A stretch of DNA of 64,000 nt from Bradyrhizobium sp. PSBB068. GTDB lineage: Bacteria; Pseudomonadota; Alphaproteobacteria; Rhizobiales; Xanthobacteraceae. The stretch spans positions 3,224,001-3,288,000 of the forward strand of contig CP069300.1 of the NCBI GenBank assembly GCA_016839165.1. Reading direction: 5' to 3'. The position numbers were made by a program, and so were the translations under genes. The notes under the pieces were generated by a model that saw nothing but the letters and a program-made list of their open reading frames with translations, searched no databases and was not told the DNA's origin. Shown piece after piece: positions 38,557 to 48,098 of the stretch (position 1 is the first letter of the stretch; each line of letters opens with the position of its first letter).

Positions 38557-38876
38557 GGTCGGTCATGCAGCGGTTCGTTACAGCCTCCGTCATGGCCCTC
38601 GTCGTCACGCTGGGCGCGCCTGCCGGCACGGCCCGCGCGCAGCAGCGGCCGCCGAACAGCGTGCCGCTGGCCTTCGGCATGAATGCGGACCAGGCCAGCC
38701 GGTCGCTCGGCGTTCCCCTGAGCTACGTTCGCGGTACGCCGGGCAATGAAATGTTCGTGGCGCTGCCCAATGTCAAGGGCAGCGTGCTGTCGCGGCGCAG
38801 TGACGCGCTCTATCTGCAATTCGGCAGGGGTCGCCTGATCGCCTGGAAGGGCGACTGGGGCACCAATCCGCAATGA
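38553..38876 (+). CDS. Small exported protein in efflux operon
   Basis: A 107-aa protein. It has a signal peptide (VTASVMALVVTLGAPAGTARA, then QQRPP) and a mature part of about 75 residues with GMNADQASRSLGVPLSYV and QFGRGRLIAWKGDW. I do not know its function, though the mature part resembles small BamE/SmpA-like repeats of the form 'residue change with GMN...A...LG.P'. Its ATG overlaps the preceding stop (ATGA) and its own stop overlaps the next start, so it is co-translated with the pump genes. Confidence 0.7.
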   Translation: MRSVMQRFVTASVMALVVTLGAPAGTARAQQRPPNSVPLAFGMNADQASRSLGVPLSYVRGTPGNEMFVALPNVKGSVLSRRSDALYLQFGRGRLIAWKGDWGTNPQ

Positions 38877-39226
38877 GGGCTGTGACGATGACCGCCACCA
38901 GAGCATTGATCGCCTGCGCCGCCATCGCGCTCGGCTCGGTCGCCGCATCTGCCCAGCAATTGGCTCCGCAACGGCCGCTGCGCTACGGCAGCACCGGGGG
39001 AGCGTATTTCGACGGCAGGAATGACGATCGCGATTTCCGCAGCAACGGCTCGTTTCCGGGCAGCTTTGCCGCCGATCCGTTCAGCGCGGGTTTCGGTGCG
39101 GCCGGATTGTTCGGCTCGACGCCGTATCACTCGCCGCGGCCGTATCCGTCGCAGGTGATCTTCGGTGCGCCGTGTCAGGACTGCCGTCCGTACCGCCCAC
39201 GGCGGCACCGCGACAGGTACGAGTGA
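38873..39226 (+). CDS. Small exported protein at end of efflux operon
   Basis: A 117-aa protein of unknown function. Signal peptide ALIACAAIALGSVAASAQQ, then a mature part rich in Gly, Pro, Phe and Tyr with PCQDCRPYRPRRHRDRYE at the C-terminus (a CxxC followed by a basic tail). It is coupled to the previous gene by an ATGA overlap. No close family was recognised. Confidence 0.65.
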   Translation: MRAVTMTATRALIACAAIALGSVAASAQQLAPQRPLRYGSTGGAYFDGRNDDRDFRSNGSFPGSFAADPFSAGFGAAGLFGSTPYHSPRPYPSQVIFGAPCQDCRPYRPRRHRDRYE

Positions 39227-39304
39227 TGTTCGGAAGCGGGGCGCGTCTCAAGAGCTTGACGCGTCTTCTTCACGCGGACCGACAACCACTTCGTTCGGAA
39301 CGCT

Positions 39305-39979
39305 CTACCCCCTGAGCAACAGGTCGTCGATGATGCGCGGCTTCATCCAGCCGACCTTGTCGATGATCTCCCTGCGCAGCTCGTCCTTTTCCATCTCATA
39401 TTGCTCATTCACGACGCGGACGCCGCTTTCGGGGATTCCGAACGCCTTGAGCAGGCCGTTGTGCCGTGCCTTCCACTCGATCACATGCTCGGTCATGATC
39501 TGCGTCTCGGCCGGAAGAAAGCCGGGATGCGCAGCCAGGCCGCATGACGCGGTGGTCTGCGGATCTGAAGCCAGCATGATCACGTTCCACTCGTCGTAGC
39601 CGACCAGGTCCATCTGCGCGTAGAGAAATGCGCCGTGCGGCCCGTCCCAGATCTTCTGGTCGATCACCAGGAACGGCATCGCGTTGCAGTGGCCGTGGCG
39701 CGCCGCCATGTCGCGGTTGAAAGCCTCTGTGCGCTCCTGCAGCCGCTCATTGGCCGCAGCGAACACGGCAAGGCGATTGTCAGCCGTCGGCGCGATGCTG
39801 CCGGCGTCGTCAGGCGCGAAACCGGCATCACGCAGCATCGGCCCGATCCGTGGATCATCCCACTGCGTCTTGTGAAACGCAGGCACCGCGACGTCGGCGC
39901 CCCGTACCGGACGCTCGGCCTCCTTGAGCTCGCCCAAGGTCTCCTGCTTCTTTCCGAAAACCACCCTGCGCCCGAACAT
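39305..39979 (-). CDS. Uncharacterised conserved-looking protein
   Basis: A 224-aa soluble protein that I cannot assign. It lacks a signal peptide or membrane helix. Features are an N-terminal MFGRRVVFGKK, a middle FLVIDQKIWDGPHGAFLYAQMD, and a charged C-terminus (EQYEMEKDELRREIID then VGWMKPRIIDDLLLRG). It is convergent with the efflux operon, with 78 nt between ends, and upstream faces the two-component operon on the same strand with about 155 nt between. Confidence 0.6.
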   Translation of the reverse strand: MFGRRVVFGKKQETLGELKEAERPVRGADVAVPAFHKTQWDDPRIGPMLRDAGFAPDDAGSIAPTADNRLAVFAAANERLQERTEAFNRDMAARHGHCNAMPFLVIDQKIWDGPHGAFLYAQMDLVGYDEWNVIMLASDPQTTASCGLAAHPGFLPAETQIMTEHVIEWKARHNGLLKAFGIPESGVRVVNEQYEMEKDELRREIIDKVGWMKPRIIDDLLLRG

Positions 39980-40134
39980 TGCGTGTCGTTCCTGCCAAGC
40001 TGGGGGAAAAGCCTGGCAAACAATGCCGAGATTTCCCTTAACTGGTCAGGGCAGCCGGTGGCGATCAAACAACAAGGTGACGCGGCAGTTAAGGCCAACT
40101 CGAAAAATCGATCAATCGGCCGCCCGCAGCCGGG

Positions 40135-41226
40135 CTAACTCGCGGCGGCGCTTGTCGATTTCGCCTGCGCCGGGCTGACGCGGGCGAACCGCACCACGAA
40201 GCGGGTGCCCTTTTGACTCGGGGCGCGCTCGACGCTGGCGGCGAGCTTGACGGCCATCGCGGCGACGATGCGCTGGCCCATCCCGGTGCCGCGCGGGTCG
40301 GCCTTGTCGGAGAAGCCCACGCCTTCGTCGCTGATTGCAAGCTGCAAATCGTCCGCGTGCTGCTTCAGCTCGACATGGATCGGGCCGGCGCCGTGGGGAT
40401 AGGCGTATTTCACGGCGTTCATCACCAGCTCGTTGACGATGATACCGATCGCGACCGCGCTGTCGGGATCGATCTCGACCGGGTCGGCTTTCAGCGTCAG
40501 CCGCGACATCCGGTTGCCTTCGGCCGATCGCCTGAGGTCCTCCAGCAGCGCCTCGAGATACTGGTTGAGCATCACCGTCTTGAAGTCGTGCGAAGTGTAG
40601 AGGCGGCGATGCACCTGCGCGACGGCGGCGACCCGGCCCATCGCGTTGGTGAGCGCCGCCTTGACATCCTGCTGGCTCGCGGAATTGGCCTGCAGATGCA
40701 GCAGCGAGGCAATGATCTGCAACGAGTTGCCGACCCGGTGGTTGACCTCGCGCAGCAGCACCTCGCGCTCGGCGGCGAGCGCGGCGTAGCGGTCACGCGA
40801 GGCGTGCACCTCGGCCTCGGCCTCGTCGCGCGCTTTCTGGATCGCCGCCCGCCGGATCGCGCCGTTCACCGCGACCTGGAGCAGGGGGATGAATTCACCC
40901 CTGACGTCCTTGACCAGATAGTCCGCCGCGCCGGCCTTGAGGGCGGTGACGGCAATCGCCGAATCCTGCGAGGCCGTGACAAACACGATCGGCGGCGCGT
41001 CTGGAATCTTGAGGATTTGTTCCAACGTCTCCAGCCCGTCGAGGCCGGGCATGTATTGGTCGAGCGCGACGACGTCGATGCCGCCCTGGGCGAGCCGCTC
41101 GAGGCCTTCCTGACCGCTTGCGGCGTGCACGACCTTGTAGCCCGCGCGCGTCAGCCCGCGTTCGACCAGGCGCGCCAGCGCCGCGTCGTCGTCGATATAG
41201 AGCAGTGTCGGCGTTGCGCTGGTCAT
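40135..41226 (-). CDS. Receiver-HWE/HisKA_2 histidine kinase
   Basis: A 363-aa cytoplasmic protein. An N-terminal receiver (YIDDDA, phosphoacceptor Asp56 in ALDQYMPG, Lys in YLVKD) is followed by a short coiled linker and a HisKA_2-type kinase with His163 in REVNHRVGNSLQ. An HATPase_c domain follows (VNELVMNAVKYAYPHG, DEGVGF, GTGMGQRIV). The ATG at 41226 overlaps the stop of the upstream response regulator (ATGA). An input receiver before the kinase suggests that the preceding regulator or kinase phosphorylates it. Confidence 0.9.
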   Translation of the reverse strand: MTSATPTLLYIDDDAALARLVERGLTRAGYKVVHAASGQEGLERLAQGGIDVVALDQYMPGLDGLETLEQILKIPDAPPIVFVTASQDSAIAVTALKAGAADYLVKDVRGEFIPLLQVAVNGAIRRAAIQKARDEAEAEVHASRDRYAALAAEREVLLREVNHRVGNSLQIIASLLHLQANSASQQDVKAALTNAMGRVAAVAQVHRRLYTSHDFKTVMLNQYLEALLEDLRRSAEGNRMSRLTLKADPVEIDPDSAVAIGIIVNELVMNAVKYAYPHGAGPIHVELKQHADDLQLAISDEGVGFSDKADPRGTGMGQRIVAAMAVKLAASVERAPSQKGTRFVVRFARVSPAQAKSTSAAAS

Positions 41227-41663
41227 ATGGAAGCTGGCGGCACCTGAATCACGGAAAAGAACAGGCCAAGCTGGCGAATGGCGTTGGCAAAGCTTTCGTA
41301 GTTCACCGGCTTGGTGATGTAGACATTGCAACCGAGTTCGTAGCAACGCTTGATCTCCTGGCTGTCGTCCGTGGTGGTCAGCATGACCACCGGCGTCGCC
41401 TTGAGATGTTTGTTCTCCTTGACCCGCTTCAGAATGTCGATGCCGGTCATGTCGGGCAGATTGAGATCAAGCAGGATGAGCAGGGCCTGGTTCTTGCGGT
41501 CGACCGCGCTGCCATCCTTGCCGAACAGGTAGTTCACGGCCTCTGTACCGTTGGTGAACGGGACGATCTCATTGTTGACACCCGAACGCCGGATATTCCG
41601 CTCAATCAGGCGGGCGTGGCCCTCGTCGTCCTCGATCATGATGATGGTGACTGGATCGCTCAT
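41223..41663 (-). CDS. Response regulator, Rcp1/CheY-like
   Basis: A 146-aa stand-alone receiver of the phytochrome-partner type, with IEDDEGHARLIERNI, a phosphoacceptor Asp66 in LLDLNLPDMTG and VYITKPV for the conserved Lys. Such regulators pair with bacteriophytochrome-like kinases. It overlaps both neighbours by 4 nt, so all three genes are translationally coupled. Confidence 0.9.
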   Translation of the reverse strand: MSDPVTIIMIEDDEGHARLIERNIRRSGVNNEIVPFTNGTEAVNYLFGKDGSAVDRKNQALLILLDLNLPDMTGIDILKRVKENKHLKATPVVMLTTTDDSQEIKRCYELGCNVYITKPVNYESFANAIRQLGLFFSVIQVPPASI

Positions 41664-43198
41664 GATTCCCTATCCCGGTTCTTGTCTGAGGTCTTGCCTG
41701 ACCAATTGATGGGCAGCGTGATCGTGAACGTGCTGCCGTTGTGAAGTTCCGATGCTACCGACATGGTGCCGCCCAGTCTGCGCACAAGTGCGCGGACATG
41801 GGCAAGCCCGATGCCCTGACCCGGCTTGTCCTGGGTTCCGGCGCGGCGGAATAGATCAAAGATGCGCTGGTGGTCCTTGGGATCGATGCCGCGGCCGTTG
41901 TCGGTGACCTCGAAGATCGCAAAGCCCAGCTTGGTGCGGCCCTTGACCGAGATCTCGCCGGGCACGCCGTTCTTGAGGTACTTGACCGCGTTGTCGATCA
42001 GATTGGAGAAGATCTGCTCCAGCGCGAGGCGGTCGCTGACGATATTCGGCAACGCGCCGACCTCGATGGTCGCATGCGCCTCGGCCGCCTGATGCGCGAT
42101 CGTCCTGACGATGCCGTTGATCAGCTCGCTGAGATCGATCTGCTCCAGCTTGAACTCGCGGCGGCCCTCGCGGGTGAGATGGAGGATGGCACTGATCAGG
42201 CGGTCCATCTTGGCGATCGACGATTTGATGAAGCCGAGCGACTCGCTGAAATCGTCGGATAGCTGCTTGTCGGAGCCTTCGAGCTCGGGCTCGGCCACGT
42301 CGGTCGCGTCTTCCATCGCCGGCGCCAGCGACGCGGTGCGATTGAGCGTGGCGATCCGCCTGAAGATGTCGCCGCGCAATTCCTCCAGCTCGCTGGTGAA
42401 GCCCATGATGTTGACCAGCGGCGAGCGCAAATCATGGCTGACGATATAGGCGAAGCGCTGGATCTCCTCGTTGGCCTCGCGCAGGTCGGCGGTCCGTTCG
42501 TCGACGATGGTTTCGAGATTGACGTTGCTGTCGCGCAGCTTGGCCTCGGCCTCGTCGCGCGCCCGCGACGATTGCCGCACCAGCACGAGAGAGAGGGCGG
42601 CGAGCACCAGCACCAGGCAGGAGCCGGCGATGGTGACGGAGGAGGCGAGCACCTGGGTCCTGTCGGCGGTCGCGGTGCGCGCCGCCAGCAGGCGATCCTC
42701 CTCGGCGCGCATGTCGCGGCCGATCCTGGCGATCGCTTCCAGCGCGTCGGTCGATGTGCTGTTGCGCAGGACGTCGATGCTGGTCGCGGTGTCGTTGTTC
42801 CTGACGCGCTCGTTGGTGAGGGTGAACTCCGCCAGCCGCTGCTCGACGGCGGCCTTCAGCTTCGCGGCATTGGCGACCTGCGCCGGATTGTCGACGGTCA
42901 TCATCTGGAGATGGCCGAGCGCGGCGGGGATTGCCGCCGCGGCCGACTGGTACTCCGAGAGGTATTGTGGTGCTGATGTCAGCAGATAGGCCCTGGTCGC
43001 GCTTTCGGCGCGCCTGACGTCAAGCAGCAGGTTAGCAACCTGGCCTTCGACCTCGACCGTATGGACGACCCAGGCGTTGTCCTCGCGTGCCTTGTTGACC
43101 AGCAGGACCGACGCCACGCTGACTGCGACCAGCACGAAAAATCCCGCCGAGAGCAGCAGGATTTGCAACGTGGACCGGCGTCGTGAAATCGGGGTCAC
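41660..43198 (-). CDS. CHASE3-domain sensor histidine kinase
   Basis: A 512-aa membrane kinase. Two hydrophobic segments (about 12-34 and 187-207) enclose a periplasmic CHASE3 bundle. A coiled linker (TADLREANEEIQRFAYIV) leads into HisKA with His255 in SHDLRSP. Between the H-box and the second HisKA helix (MDRLISAIL) is an unusual stretch of about 45 residues rich in Asp/Glu (AMEDATDVAEPELEGSDK). HATPase_c follows (FSNLIDNAVKY, DNGRGI, GIGLAHV). It is the first gene of the three-gene operon. Confidence 0.9.
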   Translation of the reverse strand: MTPISRRRSTLQILLLSAGFFVLVAVSVASVLLVNKAREDNAWVVHTVEVEGQVANLLLDVRRAESATRAYLLTSAPQYLSEYQSAAAAIPAALGHLQMMTVDNPAQVANAAKLKAAVEQRLAEFTLTNERVRNNDTATSIDVLRNSTSTDALEAIARIGRDMRAEEDRLLAARTATADRTQVLASSVTIAGSCLVLVLAALSLVLVRQSSRARDEAEAKLRDSNVNLETIVDERTADLREANEEIQRFAYIVSHDLRSPLVNIMGFTSELEELRGDIFRRIATLNRTASLAPAMEDATDVAEPELEGSDKQLSDDFSESLGFIKSSIAKMDRLISAILHLTREGRREFKLEQIDLSELINGIVRTIAHQAAEAHATIEVGALPNIVSDRLALEQIFSNLIDNAVKYLKNGVPGEISVKGRTKLGFAIFEVTDNGRGIDPKDHQRIFDLFRRAGTQDKPGQGIGLAHVRALVRRLGGTMSVASELHNGSTFTITLPINWSGKTSDKNRDRES

Positions 43199-43297
43199 GA
43201 CGGTCTCTTCGTGGCAGTGGGATTCAATGCGTCCCCGTGGAAAGCCAATACCCCACTAGTACGCTTGAACAGGTGGTTGGGTTCCAAAGAGTTCCAA

Positions 43298-44656
43298 CTA
43301 TTTCGGGGCGTCGGATGGCTGGCCGGCGAGATACTGCTCCAGCCAGTGGATGTGATAGTCGCCCTCGATGATGTCGGGCTCGCGCACCAGGGCGCGGAAC
43401 AGCGGCAGCGTCGTCTCGATGCCGTCGACCACCATCTCGTCCAGGGCCCGGCGCAGCCGCATCAGGCATTCGCCCCGGGTCTTGCCGTGCACGATCAGCT
43501 TGCCGACCAGCGAGTCGTAATAGGGTGGAATCACGTAGCCCTGATAGACGGCGGAATCGATCCGCACGCCGAGGCCGCCCGGCGGATGGAATTGGGTGAT
43601 CCGTCCCGGCGAGGGACGGAAGGTCTGCGGGTTCTCCGCATTGATGCGGCACTCGATGGCGTGGCCGATGATCGCGATGTCGCTCTGCTTGGCCGGGAGT
43701 TCGCCGCCGGCGGCAATCCGGATCTGCTCAAGCACCAGATCGATATCGGTGATGCTTTCGGTGACGGGATGCTCGACCTGGATGCGCGTGTTCATTTCGA
43801 TGAAATAGAACTCGCCGTCCTCGTAAAGGAATTCGATGGTGCCGACGCCGAGATACTTCATGTCCTGCATCGCCTTGGCGCAGGTCTCGCCGATCCTGGC
43901 GCGGGCCGCTGCCGCCAGCACGGGCGAGGGGCCTTCCTCCCAGACCTTCTGGTGGCGGCGTTGCAGCGAGCAGTCGCGCTCGCCGAGATGGATCGCGCCG
44001 CCGCGGCCGTCGCCGAGAATCTGGATCTCGATGTGGCGCGGCTTCTGCAGGTATTTCTCCAGGTAGACCGAGGCATCGCCGAACGCCGACTTGGCTTCGT
44101 TGGCCGCGGTCGAAAGCGCCAGCGCGAGGTCGGCCTCGGTGTGGGCGACCTTCATGCCGCGGCCACCTCCGCCGGCCGCCGCCTTCACCAGCACCGGGAA
44201 GCCGATCTCCTTGCCGATGGCGAGCGCGTCGGTCTCAGAGGTCACTGCGCCGTCCGAGCCGGGCACCACGGGGATGCCGAGGCGCTTGGCGGTCTTCTTG
44301 GCTTCGATCTTGTCGCCCATCAGGCGGATATGCTCGGCCTTCGGGCCGATGAAGCCGAGATTATGGTCGGCGAGGATCTCGGCGAAGCGCGCGTTCTCGG
44401 ACAGGAAGCCGTAGCCGGGATGCACGGCGTCGGCGCCGGTGATCTCGCAGGCGGCGAGCAGCGCCGGTATGTTGAGGTAGGAATCCTTCGACGGCGGCGG
44501 GCCGATACACACGCTCTCGTCGGCGAGCCGCACATGCATGGCGTCGGCGTCGGCGGTGGAATGCACCGCGACGGTGGAGATGCCGAGCTCCTTGCAGGCG
44601 CGCAGCACGCGAAGCGCAATCTCGCCGCGATTGGCTATGAGGATCTTGTCGAACAT
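43298..44656 (-). CDS. accC: Acetyl-CoA carboxylase biotin carboxylase subunit
   Basis: A 452-aa ATP-grasp enzyme that carboxylates biotin on AccB with bicarbonate and ATP. It has [14 protein letters not shown], the [10 protein letters not shown] motif, the Gly-rich loop [24 protein letters not shown], and [14 protein letters not shown] with the active-site Arg. It lies 24 nt after accB on the same strand. The operon order aroQ-accB-accC is common in alphaproteobacteria. Confidence 0.97.
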   Translation of the reverse strand: MFDKILIANRGEIALRVLRACKELGISTVAVHSTADADAMHVRLADESVCIGPPPSKDSYLNIPALLAACEITGADAVHPGYGFLSENARFAEILADHNLGFIGPKAEHIRLMGDKIEAKKTAKRLGIPVVPGSDGAVTSETDALAIGKEIGFPVLVKAAAGGGGRGMKVAHTEADLALALSTAANEAKSAFGDASVYLEKYLQKPRHIEIQILGDGRGGAIHLGERDCSLQRRHQKVWEEGPSPVLAAAARARIGETCAKAMQDMKYLGVGTIEFLYEDGEFYFIEMNTRIQVEHPVTESITDIDLVLEQIRIAAGGELPAKQSDIAIIGHAIECRINAENPQTFRPSPGRITQFHPPGGLGVRIDSAVYQGYVIPPYYDSLVGKLIVHGKTRGECLMRLRRALDEMVVDGIETTLPLFRALVREPDIIEGDYHIHWLEQYLAGQPSDAPK

Positions 44657-44680
44657 CGCAGCGCCTGACGTTGACGGAAG

Positions 44681-45184
44681 CTATTCAATGATGACGAGCG
44701 GCTCGCCGAATTCGACGGGCTGGCCGTCCTCGACGAGGATCTGTGTCACGGTGCCCGCGCGCGGCGACGGGATCTGGTTCATGGTCTTCATCGCCTCGAT
44801 GATCAGAAGCGTCTGGCCGGCGCTGACCTTCGAGCCGACTTCAATGAACGGCTTGGCGCCCGGCTCGGGCGACCAATAGGCGGTGCCGACCATCGGCGAG
44901 GGCACGGCGCCCGGATGCTTGGCGAGGTCGGTCGCAGCCGCAACGGCGGCAGCAGGTGCTGCGACAATGGCCGGCGCGCCAACCGCGTGGACGGCAGCGG
45001 GCACGGATGCCGCGATGCTGATGTTGCGTGCGACACGGACGCGCAGGCCGGCACGCTCGATCTCGATCTCGGTGAGGTTGGTCTCAGCAAGCAGCAGCGC
45101 GAGCTCGCGAATGAGGACGCTGTCGTCGCTCTTGGAGTCGCTCTTGGATTTTGCGGCTGATTTGTCGTCTGGCTGGCGCGCCAT
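44681..45184 (-). CDS. accB: Biotin carboxyl carrier protein of acetyl-CoA carboxylase
   Basis: A 167-aa carrier. Its N-terminal half is a helical segment followed by an Ala-rich linker (AAVAAATD), and the C-terminal domain has the biotin site [11 protein letters not shown] and ends with [11 protein letters not shown]. The N-terminal [18 protein letters not shown] is charged. It sits between aroQ (52 nt upstream) and accC. Confidence 0.97.
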   Translation of the reverse strand: MARQPDDKSAAKSKSDSKSDDSVLIRELALLLAETNLTEIEIERAGLRVRVARNISIAASVPAAVHAVGAPAIVAAPAAAVAAATDLAKHPGAVPSPMVGTAYWSPEPGAKPFIEVGSKVSAGQTLLIIEAMKTMNQIPSPRAGTVTQILVEDGQPVEFGEPLVIIE

Positions 45185-45236
45185 GTTGTTTGATCCGAAA
45201 TCTCTATCTGGTGACGGGGAACGTCAGGATTGACGA

Positions 45237-45710
45237 TTAAGTCTTTGCCTTTGCATCGATCTTGGCACCGATCTTGGTGGCGAGGCCGATGATCGCAAGC
45301 CGGTAGCCGTCGATGCCGAAGCCGCAAAGTGACGCGAAGGCGGCTTTAGCAGTGAACGAGTGGTCCCGGAAGCTCTCGCGGGCGTGGATGTTGCTGACAT
45401 GAACCTCGACGGCGGGAATCCTGACCGCAACCAGCGCGTCATGCAGCGCGATCGAAGTATGGGAATAGCCGCCGGCATTGATGATGATGCCGACCGCCTT
45501 TTTGGCATGGGCTTCATGGATGAAGTCGATCAGTTCGCCCTCGCGGTTGGACTGCCGGCAGTCGGCGGTCAGGGCGAACTGGCGTGCGGTGTCCGCGCAC
45601 AGCTTCTCGACATCGGCGAGCGTGGCGTGGCCGTAGGTCTCCGGCTCGCGCGTCCCCAGCAGATTGAGGTTCGGGCCGTTCAGCACGTAGATCGTTCCGG
45701 CAGCAGCCAT
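45237..45710 (-). CDS. aroQ: 3-dehydroquinate dehydratase, type II
   Basis: A 157-aa shikimate-pathway enzyme that converts 3-dehydroquinate to 3-dehydroshikimate. Type II marks are [18 protein letters not shown] (active-site loop with Arg and Tyr), [17 protein letters not shown] and [17 protein letters not shown]. It is the first gene of the aroQ-accB-accC unit. Confidence 0.97.
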   Translation of the reverse strand: MAAAGTIYVLNGPNLNLLGTREPETYGHATLADVEKLCADTARQFALTADCRQSNREGELIDFIHEAHAKKAVGIIINAGGYSHTSIALHDALVAVRIPAVEVHVSNIHARESFRDHSFTAKAAFASLCGFGIDGYRLAIIGLATKIGAKIDAKAKT

Positions 45711-46057
45711 TGCAAAAGATTCCTGCCAAAGGTTCCGGCCAATAGGTCCGACAAGGGGTCCGAGGGGTTCCGGCGAGGGGTGAAGTGGGCCGGGTTATAG
45801 GTAACAACCGGCCGCAGGGGAAGCCTTTAGGTGAAATCGGAACGCCTTCAGCGGCTTCCTCCAGCCTATTAGGTAGCTGGCGTAACCTGCGGAAATTGCT
45901 GGTTAACCAAACCTCATGGAAGGCGTGTCGAGGGGGCGTCCCGGCCAGCCGTCCACCGCCATCTGCCCGATACGGCGAACGAATAGCCCCGCCCGTGAGG
46001 GGCGGGGCTGAGAATGGGGGCGAGGGCCCGTCGTGGCACCCTCGCGCAGAGGCCGGC
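45711..46057. other. Intergenic stretch upstream of aroQ with a strong GC hairpin
   Basis: It holds the aroQ promoter region (no clear boxes picked out) and, at 45985-46009, a perfect 10-bp hairpin AGCCCCGCCC/GGGCGGGGCT with a short loop. No protein gene is supported. Confidence 0.5.
45985..46009 (-). terminator. GC-rich hairpin, probable terminator of the DUF1236 gene
   Basis: A 10-bp perfect stem lies about 50 nt past the DUF1236 gene stop on the minus strand. No clear U tract follows (ATTCGTT), so its efficiency is uncertain. Confidence 0.5.
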
Positions 46058-46894
46058 TTAGCCCTCGATGATGTAGACGATCTCGTGGGTCTCCGGCTGC
46101 ACGATGATGTAGCGGCCGCCGACCAGGATGAAGTCATAACCGCGCCACTGCGGATAGATCGTCACGACCCGTTCCGGCAGAGGATAGAAGTGCACGTCGG
46201 CCGGGATACGGGTGCCGACCGCCACGTTGAAGTTCACGTTGGTGACTTCGGTGACGTGTTCCGACTTGATCGCGGTCGAGATCTCGGTGCGCTTCTCGGC
46301 CGGCGGAGCCGCGGTGGCCGACGTCGCCGCGTTGCCAGTCGTGGTCTGGGTGCGGCTGGTGTCGTTGGTCTGCGCACGGTTGGTGTCGGACGGGCTCTTG
46401 GTCTGGGCGTTCTGGTTGGTGGTGGCGCCGTTCTTCTCGCGGCTCTCGGCGTTCATGTTGCCGTTCTTCTCACGACCCTCGGCTTTCATGTTGCCGCTCT
46501 TGTCGCGGCTCTCGGCCTTCATGTCCTTCGAGCTTTCGTTGCCCTTGGTGGTCTCGTTCTCCGAGCTCATGCCCTTCGACTTTTGGGTATTTTCCTGGGC
46601 GCCCTTGGTGGCGGGTCCGGCCTTGTCGGACTCGGCGCCCTTCATGCCGGGCGATTCACCCTTCATGCCCGAAGAAGACTCACCGGTCGTCGAATGCTCG
46701 GAACCCTTCATGCCACCCGAATCGTGCTGCATCGCGCCCGACGACGCGCCACCTGACGGTGCAGAGTGCTGCGTGGTCGCGCCACCGCCGGCCCCGGATT
46801 CCTTGTTGGCGCCGCCCGCGCCCTGTGCGTTCGCGAAACCGGTGCCGGCGAGCAAAGCCGCCGCAGCGACCGAAATCAGAAAGCGTTTAGACAT
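46058..46894 (-). CDS. DUF1236 domain-containing exported protein with repeat-rich middle
   Basis: A 278-aa protein. Signal peptide MSKRFLISVAAAALLAGTGFANAQ. The middle (about 30-190) is low complexity, with imperfect repeats such as DMKAESRDKSGN, NMKAEGREKNGN and NMNAESREKNG, and with Met-Lys-Gly blocks. The C-terminus is a DUF1236 domain (VHFYPLPERVVTIYPQWRGYDFILVGGRYIIVQPETHEIVYIIEG region, about 45 aa). DUF1236 proteins are common in Bradyrhizobium as exported proteins of unknown function. The tandem repeats may differ in number between strains. Confidence 0.88.
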   Translation of the reverse strand: MSKRFLISVAAAALLAGTGFANAQGAGGANKESGAGGGATTQHSAPSGGASSGAMQHDSGGMKGSEHSTTGESSSGMKGESPGMKGAESDKAGPATKGAQENTQKSKGMSSENETTKGNESSKDMKAESRDKSGNMKAEGREKNGNMNAESREKNGATTNQNAQTKSPSDTNRAQTNDTSRTQTTTGNAATSATAAPPAEKRTEISTAIKSEHVTEVTNVNFNVAVGTRIPADVHFYPLPERVVTIYPQWRGYDFILVGGRYIIVQPETHEIVYIIEG

Positions 46895-47020
46895 CGAAAT
46901 TCCTCCTCGTTTTTCAGCATTGCCCGCGCCGACAACGAGAGAGGATGTGCGATGTTCCTGTAGATTTGCGGTTCCCCGCGGTTTGTTTCCTGTGTGAATG
47001 CGCGATGAACAGCGCGCGCT

Positions 47021-47953
47021 TCAACCGCAGGCCCAGTCGAACTCCATGCTCGCAAGATCGAGCTGGCCGTTGCCGCCGCCGAAATTGAACCCGCCGAAAT
47101 GCTCTTCGATCTCGAGATAGGTCGCGCTGTATTTCGGCGTCCACTGATTGGGAAACATCGTGCCGCCGAGATGGTTGCGACCATGCAACCGGTCGAGGCC
47201 GCGCGCAGTGCCGACCTCGCTGTAGGGCGCGATATAGTCGCCGAGCTCGCCCTTGTGCAGCAGATGATCGCGTGGCGGCTTGCCGACATTGGGATCGTCG
47301 TCGCGCGGCGCCAGCGCGATGCCGTACGCATGATGTCCGGTCGCGGGGACGTGGCCGAACAGGCGATACCAGTGGGTCTTCTCCAACTCGTCGATCCGGG
47401 TACTGCGTCCGACATTGACGTCGAACGCCGTGCGCGCCGCGCCCTTCAGGAGCCAGCGCGGCGGCGGATTGGCTTCCAGCAACGGATTGCCGGCAAGCTC
47501 GGGTGGTTCGCACAGCGGCCCCGCGAACTCGGCCTCCGTGAGCCAGATCGCCGCGAAATTGTGGTCGATGATGTCCTTCATCCGGAACTCCATCGGATGA
47601 CGGTTCTGTCGGTACGCGAAGTACGGCAACAGATTCGGATCTGACGGACGTTCGATGGTCTCCGCCGCGAGATATTGCGCGACCGCGTCGATCTCGACGG
47701 GTTCGTCATATTGCTGATCGGCGAACATCGCGAGCGCGACATAGGTATCGCCCTTGGCGCGATACTGCGCCGGGACGCGCAGCGTGAAGCAGTGCTGCAT
47801 CGGAAAGCCGTCGTGGGGGCTGAGCGGCCACTGCTCGGCGCGTATGCCTGATGGCAGGCCGTAGCACCAGCCGTGATCATGGTCGGAGCCACGCTGTGGC
47901 GCCGTCTTCAGGAGCGTGAGGTCGTAGCCAAGGGTTGGCGGGGCCAAGGGCAT
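47021..47953 (-). CDS. Uncharacterised protein
   Basis: A 310-aa protein that I cannot place. It is soluble, with no signal peptide and many Pro, Trp and His. Marks are FPMQHCFTLRVPAQYR, IWLTEAEFAGP and the C-terminal GGFNFGGGNGQLDL. The ATG at 47953 was chosen over the longer frame to 48127 because the latter crosses the dsbA-gene terminator. It follows the DsbA-like gene on the same strand but is separated from it by that terminator. Confidence 0.6.
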   Translation of the reverse strand: MPLAPPTLGYDLTLLKTAPQRGSDHDHGWCYGLPSGIRAEQWPLSPHDGFPMQHCFTLRVPAQYRAKGDTYVALAMFADQQYDEPVEIDAVAQYLAAETIERPSDPNLLPYFAYRQNRHPMEFRMKDIIDHNFAAIWLTEAEFAGPLCEPPELAGNPLLEANPPPRWLLKGAARTAFDVNVGRSTRIDELEKTHWYRLFGHVPATGHHAYGIALAPRDDDPNVGKPPRDHLLHKGELGDYIAPYSEVGTARGLDRLHGRNHLGGTMFPNQWTPKYSATYLEIEEHFGGFNFGGGNGQLDLASMEFDWACG

Positions 47954-48027
47954 CGCGCGGCTTCCATTGTTGGTGATGGCCCTTGGTTGCAGCCGGCGCG
48001 GACGTGGTTCGGTGCCGCAACAAAAAA

Positions 48028-48050
48028 ATCCGGCTGCCAGGCAGCCGGAT
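48028..48050 (-). terminator. Rho-independent terminator of the DsbA-like gene
   Basis: A perfect 9-bp stem ATCCGGCTG/CAGCCGGAT with loop CCAGG. On the minus strand it is followed by seven U (A run 48022-48028 on plus). It lies about 50 nt past the DsbA-like gene stop. Confidence 0.85.
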
Positions 48051-48098
48051 CTTGTCGAACGACCGGATATTGTCGAACGAAATGAGCGCTGTCGACGC

